Assembly (NCBI RefSeq): GCF_002906575.1
Contig: NZ_CP026309.1
Location: 2,232,001 to 2,296,000, forward strand
DNA: 64,000 nt
Reading direction: 5' to 3'
Source: Salinigranum rubrum
GTDB lineage: Archaea; Halobacteriota; Halobacteria; Halobacteriales; Haloferacaceae
Shown here: piece after piece, positions 16,157 through 24,683 of the stretch
How the letters are laid out: every line of letters begins with the position of its first letter
Position numbering within the stretch: position 1 is the stretch's first letter
Position numbers and translations under genes: made by a program
Notes under the pieces: generated by a model
The model's input: only the letters and a program-made list of their open reading frames with translations
What the model was told of the DNA's origin: nothing
Database searches by the model: none

Positions 16157-17526
16157 ATGGTAGAGTGTGTCGTCCACGGCGGAACGGTCGTGACTGCGCA
16201 GGCGCGGACGGATGCGGACATCGCTATCGACGACGGGACCGTCGTGGAGGTCGGTACGGACCTGTCTCACCTCGACGCCGAGCACCGAATCGACGCCTCC
16301 GGTCTCTTGGTGCTTCCCGGCGTCATCGACCCCCACGTCCACGTCGAGTGGCCGGGCTGGGAGTACGACCTCGCCGCCAGACACGGCGGCCGTGCGGCCG
16401 CGGCTGGCGGTGTCACGAGCGTCATCAATTTCCTCATCGGCCCGCCGGGAGAACTCGAAACCAACTACGCGGCGTTCCGCGAAGCGATGGAGACGCACTT
16501 CATCGGCGACTTCTCCTTTCACGTCGCGGTGTTCACGATGGAACAGGTCCGGAAGGTGCCGAGGTTCGTCGAGGAGGAGGGGCTGACGTCGTTCAAGCTC
16601 TTCTTGCCGTACCGCGGCGAGGAGGTGGTCGAACCGCTCGTCGGTATCGACGACGGCATCGTCTACAAGCTCATGGAGACGGTCGCGGCCATCGACGACG
16701 CGTACGGCGCACGCGTCCTCGTCCACCCGAGAACGTCGAACCCGCGTTCAAGTTCAAGGAGGCGATGCGAGCCGAGAGCGAGGAGGTCGAAAGCGTCAAC
16801 ACGTGGAACCAGGTCCGCCCTGACTTCCTCGAAGCGGACGCCATCAACCGGCTGATGCTCTTCGCCGACGAGACGAACTGTCCGCTCCACTTCGTCCACA
16901 TGAGCTCCGAGAAGGGCCTCCGGGCGTTCCAGCGGAACCAGGCGCACACCCGCGCGACTGTCACCGCCGAGGCACAGGTCCAGTACCTGACCGAAGACGC
17001 CCGTGACCACGACCACCTCGCCAAGGTGAACCCCCCGATTCGGACGCGTGCAGAACACGACGCGCTCTGGGAGGGCGTCCGTCGCGGCGACATCCGCATC
17101 CTCGACTCCGATCACGCCCCCTGTGCGCGCGAGCACAAACCGAACGTCTGGGACGCCACCGTCGGGATCCCACACCTGCAGACGTGGTTCCCCTCCGTTC
17201 TGACAGCGGTCCTCGACGGGGGGCAGATCTCACTGCCGAAACTCGTGGAGGTGACGTCGTACAACCCGGCGGTGCACTACGGACTCACCCCCCGGAAGGG
17301 CGGTCTCTGGCCGGGTGCGGACGCCGACCTCGTCCTCGTCGACCCCGACGTGCGTACAGTCGTCCGGGCCGAGGAGATGCTCGACCAGTCGGACTTCACC
17401 CCGTTCGAGGGGCGCGAGTTCGTCTTCCCCCGGCTCACGATGTCGCGCGGTGAAGTCGTCTACGAGGACGGCGAGGTCGTCGGCAGTGAGGGGAACGCGC
17501 AGTTCCTCGCACGTCCGGACCCGTGA
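16157..17526 (+). pseudogene. Dihydropyrimidinase/allantoinase-like amidohydrolase, single frameshift
   Basis: Cyclic amidohydrolase with the zinc-binding VIDPHVHVEW (His60, His62), GLTSFKLFL carrying the Lys147 expected to be carboxylated, a later LHFVHMSSEKG histidine, and DSDHAPC with the catalytic Asp. Residues 1 to ~190 (to ARVLVHP) are in one frame and the rest (from ENVEPAFKFKEAM) in the next. The shift falls at CCC 16726-16728, where one more C restores a 456-residue protein of normal family length. The substrate may be a hydantoin, dihydropyrimidine or allantoin; the sequence does not decide. It follows the lut genes on the same strand, perhaps under its own promoter. Error versus true mutation is unresolved. 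Confidence 0.82.
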
Positions 17527-17671
17527 CGCGCAGCGGCCCGGCACCCCGTCACTCGGGTGCGATCTACCCGCGGTATCTTCCCGGGTTCGACCTGCCCGTC
17601 TCGGCCGGTCTGACCACCGTCTGACGCGCGTCTGATACGTAATTAAGAGGGAGGGATTCGTCGCCTGGCGT

Positions 17672-17959
17672 ATGGATGGGACGCCCCAGGAGATCACGAA
17701 CCTAGTCGGCCGCGAGGTGTACTCGAACAACGGCGTGTTCGTCGGCGAAGTGCGCGACGTCCACCTCGACTTCGAGCGTCAGACCGTCACCGAACTCGCA
17801 CTACAGGACCTCAACAACGAACTGTTCCACGGTCGTATCGACCCCGGCAAGGGCGTGATGGTTCCGTACCGATGGGTCCGCGCGGTCGGCGACGTCATCC
17901 TCATCAACGACGTCGTCGAGCGGTACAAAGAGGAAGAAGAAGAGAAAGCCATCGCCTGA
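17672..17959 (+). CDS. PRC-barrel domain protein
   Basis: 95 residues that form one PRC barrel: NLVGREVYSNNGVFVGEVRDVHLDFERQTVTEL is the standard opening of the domain, and VMVPYRWVRAVGDVILIND closes it. Stand-alone archaeal PRC-barrel proteins are abundant cytoplasmic proteins thought to act in RNA-related processes and, in some cases, cell division. An AT-rich ACGTAATTAAGAGG element lies about 30 bp before the ATG, so the mRNA is nearly leaderless. The gene is isolated between the amidohydrolase and the DHH protein. The family assignment is secure. Confidence 0.88.
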   Translation: MDGTPQEITNLVGREVYSNNGVFVGEVRDVHLDFERQTVTELALQDLNNELFHGRIDPGKGVMVPYRWVRAVGDVILINDVVERYKEEEEEKAIA

Positions 17960-18068
17960 CACTGCTGTCGGATCGCCGTCACCGTCCTCACGACGGCGAG
18001 ACGGCCCTTTTTCGGCTCGCGAGCGAGTCCAACTCGGCCAGCGACGCGTCGGGTGCCCTTCGAGCGCG

Positions 18069-19535
18069 TCAAGAGCCGTTCGCGCTCTCGCCGGTCGAGG
18101 GAGACGAGGAGTCGACGCCGAGCGCCTGGAACAGCTTTCGTCTGACGGCTTCCTCGGTGAGTTGCAGCAGCGTGTCGCGGTTGCCGTCGCCGCTCTCGAT
18201 GCCCGTGAAGATGCCGAGCGGAATCTCGACGCTGCCCTGCGTCGAGTGGCCGGCGGCCTCGCCGATGCCCGCGAAGGCGTCCTCCAGTGCGTTGCCGATG
18301 TTGATGCGGATGTCCTTCGAGCGGGCGGCGAGGTAGATCTTGTCGTCGGCGATGCCGAAAACGGCGGTGGTGGTGATGCCTTCGAGGTTGAGGAGGTGTT
18401 GGGCGGCCTGCGTGAGCGCCTCTCTATCCCTGATGAAACCCGCGTTCGACACGAGGTGGCTCCCCTGTACCTCGCGGTTCTGGATCGCCTCCGCGAGGAC
18501 GTCGAGCGTCTCGGGCGACATCGACGGCGACTCGACCTGTTCGAGCGTGTCGTGGTTCGCGAAGGGGTAGAGGTAGGCAGCCGCGGTGAGGTCGGCGGGC
18601 GTCGTCTCCCGCTTGAAGTCCATCGTTTCCGCGCGGATTCCGTAGAGCAGGGCCGTGGCGACCGCCTCCGAGGGGGAGAGGTCGAACTCCTGGATGTACT
18701 TCGTCAGGATGGTCGAGGTGGAGGAGACGTTCGGGCGGACGTCCGTGAAGTCCGCGTCGATGCCCTCGTCGGGCTCGAAGTGGTCGATGAAGATGTCGAC
18801 CTCGACGTCGGCGGTGAGCGCTCCCGACTTCATGTGGTCGACGAGCGCGACGGCGCTGTACTCGTCGAGGGAAGTCTCCGACTGGTGGATGAGTTCGATG
18901 CCGAGGAGGTTGACGAACGCGCGGTTCTCCTGGTGGCCGATGTCGCCGTCGTAGACGATGTCGGCCTCCACGTCGTACTCCTCCGCGATGGCCTGGAGCG
19001 CGACGGCGCTGGCGATGGAGTCGGGGTCGGGGTTGTCGTGGGTGAGGATGGCCAACTTGCCGTCGGTCTCCCCGAGGAGGTCGGCGAGTTGACGCGCTTT
19101 GTACTCCAGCTCACCGGTTTCGAGCGCCCGGAGCGCCGAGTCCGCGATGACCTCCGAGGGGTTGATGACGACGTCGGCGCCCAGGTCGAGGAGTTCGTCC
19201 TTCGAGACGGGGTCCGACGCACGGACGACGATGAACTGGTCACCGCCTCCCTCGCGAATCGTCGAGACGGCCGCCTTGTTGGCCTCCACGTCGGACGCGA
19301 GGATGAGAATAACGTCGCGGTCCTCGACCGCCGCACTCACGGACGCGTCCATGATGTCCGTCTGCTGGGCGTTGAGGTCCTGGTCGCGCAGCGCCTCGAC
19401 ACGGTCGGCGTCCTTGTCGAGGATCAGGACGTGCTTGCCCTCTTCGGCGAGTTCTTCCGCCACCGCGTGGCCGACGCTCCCACACCCGAGGATGGCGTAT
19501 GTGGACATCGAGGAGACGGTGACCCCAGTACTCAT
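18069..19535 (-). CDS. TrkA-N (NAD-binding) plus DHH phosphoesterase fusion protein
   Basis: 488 residues. The N-terminal Rossmann domain has YAILGCGSVGHAVAEEL and LILDKDADRVEAL (residues ~10-45), as in TrkA-N/RCK nucleotide-binding proteins. From about 160 a DHH phosphoesterase domain follows, with LAILTHDNPDPDSIASAVAL (the DNPDPD variant of the DHH metal site), ALVDHMKSGA and IDHFEPDE, and a DHHA1-like end. Such fusions are common in haloarchaea; DHH enzymes hydrolyse short nucleotides or cyclic dinucleotides, but the substrate here is unknown. The start is ambiguous: ATG at 19535 (chosen), ATG at 19508 or one at 19571. Its promoter must lie near the tRNA gene. Confidence 0.85.
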   Translation of the reverse strand: MSTGVTVSSMSTYAILGCGSVGHAVAEELAEEGKHVLILDKDADRVEALRDQDLNAQQTDIMDASVSAAVEDRDVILILASDVEANKAAVSTIREGGGDQFIVVRASDPVSKDELLDLGADVVINPSEVIADSALRALETGELEYKARQLADLLGETDGKLAILTHDNPDPDSIASAVALQAIAEEYDVEADIVYDGDIGHQENRAFVNLLGIELIHQSETSLDEYSAVALVDHMKSGALTADVEVDIFIDHFEPDEGIDADFTDVRPNVSSTSTILTKYIQEFDLSPSEAVATALLYGIRAETMDFKRETTPADLTAAAYLYPFANHDTLEQVESPSMSPETLDVLAEAIQNREVQGSHLVSNAGFIRDREALTQAAQHLLNLEGITTTAVFGIADDKIYLAARSKDIRINIGNALEDAFAGIGEAAGHSTQGSVEIPLGIFTGIESGDGNRDTLLQLTEEAVRRKLFQALGVDSSSPSTGESANGS

Positions 19536-19647
19536 TCGTACGTTGAGTAACCGGTGGACCACACTTAACACCCACTCTTTACCGGAGCAAGAACCGAGGC
19601 CGGCTTCGGGCTGTCACGCCGTGACGTCCGTCGACTGAATGGAAACG

Positions 19648-19656
19648 CCTTTTAAC
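19648..19656 (+). promoter_or_regulatory. TATA box of tRNA-Lys
   Basis: CTTTTAACG lies 24-32 bp before the first base of the tRNA, the expected distance for an archaeal TATA box driving a tRNA transcript. Confidence 0.6.
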
Positions 19657-19679
19657 GTACCTCAGTAAGGTGTGAGTGA

Positions 19680-19753
19680 GGGCCGGTAGCTCAGTCAGGG
19701 AGAGCGACGGACTCTTAATCCGTCGGTCGGGGGTTCAACTCCCTCCCGGCCCG
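19680..19753 (+). tRNA. trnK: tRNA-Lys (anticodon CUU)
   Basis: 74 nt folding into a full cloverleaf. The acceptor stem GGGCCGG (19680-19686) pairs with CCGGCCC (19746-19752), with G as discriminator. D arm GCTC...GAGC, anticodon stem ACGGA/TCCGT around the loop CTCTTAA with anticodon CTT at 19714-19716, and a T arm with TTCAACT loop. There is no intron, and CCA is not encoded. It decodes AAG, the favoured lysine codon in this high-GC genome. Confidence 0.95.
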
Positions 19754-19833
19754 CTTCTGCAAGGAACGTACGTGACGAGCGATGCGGCAACGGAGGATGT
19801 GAACTACGGAACGAACGGAGTGAGCGACGTTCA

Positions 19834-19866
19834 GGTGGTGCAACTCCCGCCTGGCCCGGTTTCTGG
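19834..19866 (+). repeat. Degenerate copy of the tRNA-Lys 3' end
   Basis: The stretch from GGTGGTGCAACTCCCGCC to TTTCTG resembles the tRNA T-arm, acceptor and first bases beyond it, with about five differences over ~30 nt. Only ~80 bp separate it from the intact tRNA end. The intervening DNA includes GAACGT (19763) and ACGTTC (19827) as inverted arms and the motif GAACGGAGTGAG. A duplicated tRNA 3' end is the usual scar of integration by an integrase-bearing element, but no integrase is nearby. Confidence 0.5.
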
Positions 19867-19983
19867 GCAAACGAGGCGTTCATACTACTACGCACGCGTG
19901 CCCGGCATCGATCCGGAGGACCTCACGTCGTGTCACCCGTCTCTCGGCGTTCTTACCAGCGCGAAGTTCAACACTTAAATGTT

Positions 19984-19995
19984 TTCTATATATAA
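19984..19995 (+). promoter_or_regulatory. Strong TATA region of S-layer gene
   Basis: TTCTATATATAA is the most AT-rich stretch upstream of the S-layer gene and would start transcription near 20015-20020. This leaves a leader of about 150 nt, in line with the long leader known for haloarchaeal S-layer genes. A second, weaker site (GTACTTATGTAAATG, 20022-20036) could also serve. Confidence 0.55.
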
Positions 19996-20166
19996 GAGAT
20001 CTGATTATTTTCGTAACACAAGGTACTTATGTAAATGGGTGCAGTTCTGACACGTACCCCTACCCAGGTGGCAGCAGCGAGTATGCGTGATCGCCGCACG
20101 CCGCGCGAATTCACGCGAGAAAGGTGTTGTCCCCGATTGCGGTTGCGATTGCGACCCTCCGAAACT

Positions 20167-22971
20167 ATGTCAGACACAAATAACAAGATTCGCGCTGTTG
20201 TGCTTGCGGCGCTGATGGTCCTCTCCGTCTTTGCGGGGACCATCGCGTTCGCGGGTACAGCGAGTGCGACCCTCAACCCCGGCAACAGCAGTATCTCTCC
20301 GACTACTGTTGATGCGGGAACGACCAACACGCACACGTTCGTAGTAGAGTTCGACGCAGACACGAGTGACACCACTCCTGCTGTCGTCAACATCTCGATG
20401 CCTAGCGGCACCGACCTCTCGTCGCCCAGCGTCACGGGCGCGAGTGTTGACGCCGGTTCCGCCTCGTTCACCGACAGCGATGTCTCCGTGAACGACGGGC
20501 AGGACTACATCAACCTCACCGTCGCCGACAACAGTGGTTCTATCGGTGACACCGTCCGAGTCAGCTTCGATGCCGACGTCGGGGCGCCGTCTGCAACGGG
20601 TAACTTCCCCGTGACCGCCGACGTCGACTCGAACAACGACGGTACTCTCGAGACTGACGGTGGAACGGTCGACACGCTCACGCTCGAGAGCTCCAGCCGC
20701 ACCATCAACAACGGTGGTACGGTCTACCTCGGTGAGAGCGACGTCGACCTGACGCAGATCAGTGGTGTCTCCGCCGGTAGTTCGGCTACCTTCACGGGTG
20801 TCAGCGGCGACGCCGACGGTTCGACGGCGTCCGTTGGCGACCCGCTCGCCGCCGACATCACGGAAGCGAACAACTTCGAGACCGGCGGCTACAACACCTC
20901 GGGTAACTCCGACGGCACCGCCAACTTCTTCGTCGTTGAACCGCAGGTCACTGACCTGACGATCTACTCCGGCGCCGGTACGGGTGGCGCGGACGTCACG
21001 GACGGTTCGATCGTCACCGACACGGACACCATCACCGTCGAGGCCGACTGGAACTTCGACGAGGCCGAGAACGTCTCGATCACCATCGAGGACGAGGACG
21101 GCCTCGAGGTCCAGTCGCAGCTCACCTCGAACACCGGTCTCCTCGAGATCGGTGAGTCCGGTGGCAACGTCGAACTCTCGGACGTCACCGACCTCGACAC
21201 GGGCGAGTACACCGTCACGGTCGAGGGCGAGGACGACCTCGACGGCGCGTCGCGCAGCGCGACGTTCACCATCCGCGACGAATCGCAGAGCATCTCGCTG
21301 GGCCAGTCGAGCGCCACGCAGGGCGACAACGTCGTCGCCACGGTCACCGGCACGCCCGGAACGTACGGTCTCCTCCGCATCGAGCAGGGTGACACCGACG
21401 ACCTCGAAGCTGGCGACGCGAACGCGAGCCAGGTCTTCGCCAACACCGGCGACGTCCAGGGCCGCTTCGGCACTGACGACCTCGCTGGCGACCAGGACGA
21501 GGACTACGTCGGCGCTGTCGTCGACATGGACGACGAAGGTGAAGCGCAGGTCCGTATCCAGACGGACAGCCTCGACACGACGACGCTCGACGTCGAGTTC
21601 GTCGAGATGGACAGCGCGGACACCAACCCCGGCACGCTCCAGACAGCGTTCAACGCGAGCGCTGACGACTCCGCGGAGCTGACGGTCGAAGAGCAGTCGA
21701 TCAACATCTCGTCCGCCCCGAGCGTCGTCCGCATCGGTGAGGAGTTCACCATCGAGGGAACTGCCGCCGAGTCGGACGAGGTGAAGGCGTACGCGCGCAT
21801 CGACCAGAACTACGTCCCGCTCGTTGACGAGGACGGCGACTGGGCCGAGGACGACGTCGACTCGAACGGCGAGTTCTCGCTCGACATCGACTCGAGCAGC
21901 AACATCAGCCTGCCCGACTCGTACCGCATCGCGGTCGTCGCTGACCCCGTCGACGACGACGGCACGAACTACCTGAGCGCAGGTAACCAGGACAACGAGA
22001 TCGACTCGGACACCTACAGCGAGTTCGACACGAAGACGACGACGACCGTCCGCACCGTCGAGGGCGACCTCACGGCACAGGTCTCGTCGCAGAGCATCGC
22101 CGCGAACGTCGGTGACGAGGTCACGCTGTCGGGCACCGCGCTCGGCCAGGGTGACTCGGTCCGCGTCTACCTGATCGGTCCGCGCGGGAACTTCCTCGAC
22201 GCCAGCGGGGCCTCGCAGGCCGCCGAGGAGATCGACATCGACGAGGAAGAGTTCGAAGAGGACTACGCCGCGTTCAGTAACCGCGGTCAGTACACGTTCA
22301 TCGTCGTCGGCCAGGGCCGCGACGGTGACTACGCGTCTGACTACGGCTTCGGTGGCGACGCCCTGCAGTCGGACCTCACGCCGCAGCAGGCAGTCGCGAT
22401 CGTCAACGACGAGTACACGGGTGCTGGCGTTGACGACCAGATCGTCGAAATGACCGTCTCTGCGGAGAACCCGCAGCTCTCGATCGACGACTTCACCACG
22501 AACGGTGAGGTCGCCCAGGGCGAGGTCACCGTCTCGGGTACCTCGAACCGCGAGGACGGCACGACCGTCTTCATCGAGGTCCTCGGCCAGAACGAGAACG
22601 TGATCGCCTCGGACGAGGCTGAGGTCAACGGTTCGACCGGCGAATGGTCGACCACGATCGACATGTCGGACGTCGAGACGGGCACGTACACGCTGCGTGC
22701 TGACGACGACGAGGCTTCGGCCTCGCTCGAGTTCGAGCTCGTCGAGTCGGTGAGCACGCCGACCGAGGAGCCGACGCCGACCGAAGAACCGTCGACTGAC
22801 GAGCCGACGCCGACCGAAGAGCCGACGACCGACGAATCGACGCCGACCGAAGAGCCGACGACCGACGAATCGACGCCGACTGAGACGTCCACGTCGACGC
22901 CCGGCTTCGGTGTCATCGTCGCGCTCATCGCGCTCATCGCCGCGGCGCTGGTCGCAGTCCGTCGCGACTAA
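20167..22971 (+). CDS. csg: S-layer glycoprotein with PGF-CTERM sorting tail
   Basis: 934 residues. The N-terminus MSDTNNKIRAVVLAALMVLS...GTASA is the TIGR04207-type surface glycoprotein signal, with predicted cleavage after residue 34. The mature part is very acidic, beta-rich and carries many N-x-S/T sequons (for example NISM, NLTV, NVSI, NASQ, NISS, NISL). Near the C-terminus is a Thr/Glu/Pro stalk suited to O-glycosylation, then TPGFGVIVALIALIAAALVAVRRD-like PGF-CTERM tripartite tail, processed by archaeosortase A with lipid anchoring. It forms the two-dimensional cell wall lattice. Codon third positions and local composition are slightly less GC-biased than in neighbours, as usual for a highly expressed gene. 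A hairpin terminator follows. Confidence 0.92.
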   Translation: MSDTNNKIRAVVLAALMVLSVFAGTIAFAGTASATLNPGNSSISPTTVDAGTTNTHTFVVEFDADTSDTTPAVVNISMPSGTDLSSPSVTGASVDAGSASFTDSDVSVNDGQDYINLTVADNSGSIGDTVRVSFDADVGAPSATGNFPVTADVDSNNDGTLETDGGTVDTLTLESSSRTINNGGTVYLGESDVDLTQISGVSAGSSATFTGVSGDADGSTASVGDPLAADITEANNFETGGYNTSGNSDGTANFFVVEPQVTDLTIYSGAGTGGADVTDGSIVTDTDTITVEADWNFDEAENVSITIEDEDGLEVQSQLTSNTGLLEIGESGGNVELSDVTDLDTGEYTVTVEGEDDLDGASRSATFTIRDESQSISLGQSSATQGDNVVATVTGTPGTYGLLRIEQGDTDDLEAGDANASQVFANTGDVQGRFGTDDLAGDQDEDYVGAVVDMDDEGEAQVRIQTDSLDTTTLDVEFVEMDSADTNPGTLQTAFNASADDSAELTVEEQSINISSAPSVVRIGEEFTIEGTAAESDEVKAYARIDQNYVPLVDEDGDWAEDDVDSNGEFSLDIDSSSNISLPDSYRIAVVADPVDDDGTNYLSAGNQDNEIDSDTYSEFDTKTTTTVRTVEGDLTAQVSSQSIAANVGDEVTLSGTALGQGDSVRVYLIGPRGNFLDASGASQAAEEIDIDEEEFEEDYAAFSNRGQYTFIVVGQGRDGDYASDYGFGGDALQSDLTPQQAVAIVNDEYTGAGVDDQIVEMTVSAENPQLSIDDFTTNGEVAQGEVTVSGTSNREDGTTVFIEVLGQNENVIASDEAEVNGSTGEWSTTIDMSDVETGTYTLRADDDEASASLEFELVESVSTPTEEPTPTEEPSTDEPTPTEEPTTDESTPTEEPTTDESTPTETSTSTPGFGVIVALIALIAAALVAVRRD
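22805..22870 (+). repeat. 33-bp perfect tandem duplication in S-layer stalk
   Basis: The 33-bp unit beginning CGACGCCGACCG occurs at 22805-22837 and again, without a change, at 22838-22870. It encodes an 11-residue TPTEEPTTDES unit in the stalk next to the membrane tail. Partial units flank it on both sides. Identity at the DNA level indicates a recent in-frame duplication and a stalk length that can vary by slippage or recombination. Confidence 0.85.
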
Positions 22972-22982
22972 CTAACCACGAC

Positions 22983-23023
22983 TGACCGGCGAAACCGGTC
23001 ACACGGTGCGGTTTCATTTCTTC
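22983..23023 (+). terminator. Hairpin plus T-rich terminator after S-layer gene
   Basis: TGACCGG (22983-22989) pairs perfectly with CCGGTCA (22995-23001) across a five-base CGAAA loop, 11 bp after the stop codon. A T-rich stretch (GTTTCATTTCTT, 23011-23022) follows. Together they are a plausible transcription end for a very strongly expressed gene. Confidence 0.6.
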
Positions 23024-23264
23024 GCGACGCCACCCACCGCGAGTGGTAACGCCGCTAACCAAGAGGCGACGCGGGTGCCGTCGGAGTCGTCCGATTCCAA
23101 CGCGAGTCCGGATGACGAACGTCCAGTTTCGGTTCCGACCGGATCGGGCATCCACTCACAGCGACCGCGCCACTGTTCGATGCGGGGGATGATTTCAAGA
23201 GGGGTGGTCACGAATCGAAGGTAGTGACCGTGAACAGGCGCGGGCCGAACGGGGAGGACCACGG

Positions 23265-24638
23265 GTGAGCGAGGACGACCGATGGGTCGAAGACGGTGCG
23301 ACCCCGGACATCGTTCCGGAGAGCGCCAGGGAGCTCGTCGTACTCGTCGAATCGACGGACGCCGCGGTCGTCGCCCTGTGGTGGTGGGACGGTGACGACC
23401 GGCGAACCACGTTCGCGTTCGACGTCGATCCGACACCACCCGACGACGGCTCCACTGTCGACGTCCGGAGCGTCGAAGCGGACCGACCGGTCGCCCCGCC
23501 GGTTCCACTGGCAGCGGTCGACGCGGTTCGTCCGCTTCCGACTGCCGCGTCGGCGACAGCAGCGCTCCCGGACGACCCATCTCGACGGGCGGCACTGCTT
23601 CGGGGGCTCGCCGCGCACGCGCCCGAACTCGTCGACGTCAGCGTCGTCCTCTGCCTACTCACGTCTACGACCGAGGACGTCCCGGCCCTCACGGACGCGC
23701 TGGGGTGTCTCTCGACGCTCGCGGCCGACCGACCCGACGACTGCGTGGCGGCGATTCCATCCGTCCACGCGCTCGTTACCGACCCGACGGACCACGCGGT
23801 CCACGCCGCGGCGCTCACGTGTCTGGCGGCGCTCGCCGCCGCCTGTCCAGAGGAGGTCGCCCCGCACGTCGAGAGCACCTTCTCCGGGCTCGAATCGTCG
23901 GACTCGACCGTCGTGACGGCGGCGGTTACCTGCGTCTCACACGTCGCGTCCGGGGACCCCGAGTCGGTCATCGACGCCACCGACCGACTCGTGAGACTGA
24001 TGACGGCAGCCGACCCGACCGTCCGGATACACGCCGCGTTCGCGCTCGGACGCGTCGCCGTCGTCGCGCCCGAGGTTGTCCGGCCCGACGTCGCCAGCCT
24101 CGCTCGCGTGGTGGGCGACGAGACGGAGCGGACGGCGGCCCGGTTGAACGCGACGTGTGCGGTCGGCCGGGTCGCCGGCGAGTGGCCCGACGCCGTCGTC
24201 GAACACCTTCCGACGTTCGTCGGCGCGCTCGGGGACGGCGATTCGGGGATTCGAGCCAACGCGGCCGGCGTCGTCGGCGATGTCGCGACGACCCACGCCG
24301 TCGCGGTCCGGCGGCACGTCGACGCGCTCCTCGCGTGTCTCGACGACGACGACAGCGTCGCACGGGCGAACGGGTCGACGGCACTCGCCCGCGTCGCCCG
24401 CGAGTTTCCCGAGACGGTCGCACCACACGTCGACCGACTCGTCGACGCGCTCGACGACACCGACGCGCTCGTCCGCGAGAACGTCTGCTGGACGCTCGGC
24501 TACCTCCGCGACGACGCCCGCACGGCCCGTCCGGTCCTCGAACGCGTTCGGACTGACGACGGCGACGAGCGGGTCCGGGGCCGCGCGGCGTGGGCGCTCG
24601 ACGAAGTCGGCCACGGCGGGGTCGGCGCCACCGAGTGA
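23265..24638 (+). CDS. HEAT-repeat protein
   Basis: 457 residues from a GTG start. After a ~100-residue N-terminal region with the unusual VVALWWWDGDDRR segment, at least eight helical repeats of ~38-40 residues follow, each with patterns like DDSVARANGSTALARVAREFPETVAPHVDRLVDALDD. HEAT/PBS-lyase-like repeats build a superhelical scaffold for protein binding; no catalytic motif is present. It lies downstream of the S-layer gene but beyond a terminator, and 45 bp upstream of an MFS transporter. Haloarchaea encode many such proteins with unknown partners. Repeat assignment is firm. Confidence 0.82.
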   Translation: MSEDDRWVEDGATPDIVPESARELVVLVESTDAAVVALWWWDGDDRRTTFAFDVDPTPPDDGSTVDVRSVEADRPVAPPVPLAAVDAVRPLPTAASATAALPDDPSRRAALLRGLAAHAPELVDVSVVLCLLTSTTEDVPALTDALGCLSTLAADRPDDCVAAIPSVHALVTDPTDHAVHAAALTCLAALAAACPEEVAPHVESTFSGLESSDSTVVTAAVTCVSHVASGDPESVIDATDRLVRLMTAADPTVRIHAAFALGRVAVVAPEVVRPDVASLARVVGDETERTAARLNATCAVGRVAGEWPDAVVEHLPTFVGALGDGDSGIRANAAGVVGDVATTHAVAVRRHVDALLACLDDDDSVARANGSTALARVAREFPETVAPHVDRLVDALDDTDALVRENVCWTLGYLRDDARTARPVLERVRTDDGDERVRGRAAWALDEVGHGGVGATE

Positions 24639-24683
24639 CCGGCGTATCGAAACCAGTTTCACCCCACTCCGCCGACCCTCGGT

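Larger units (their letters stand above)
19754..20166. other. Non-coding region between tRNA-Lys and S-layer gene
   Basis: 413 bp with no supported gene. It holds, in order, the tRNA 3'-end copy, an AT-rich promoter block (19976-20033) and a GC-rich leader. An in-frame extension of the S-layer ORF upstream to 20038 exists but would put ~44 arginine- and proline-rich residues before the signal peptide, so it is taken as untranslated leader. A hexamer GATTGC/GGTTGC/GATTGC repeats three times at 20135-20152, immediately before the start codon region. Confidence 0.6.
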
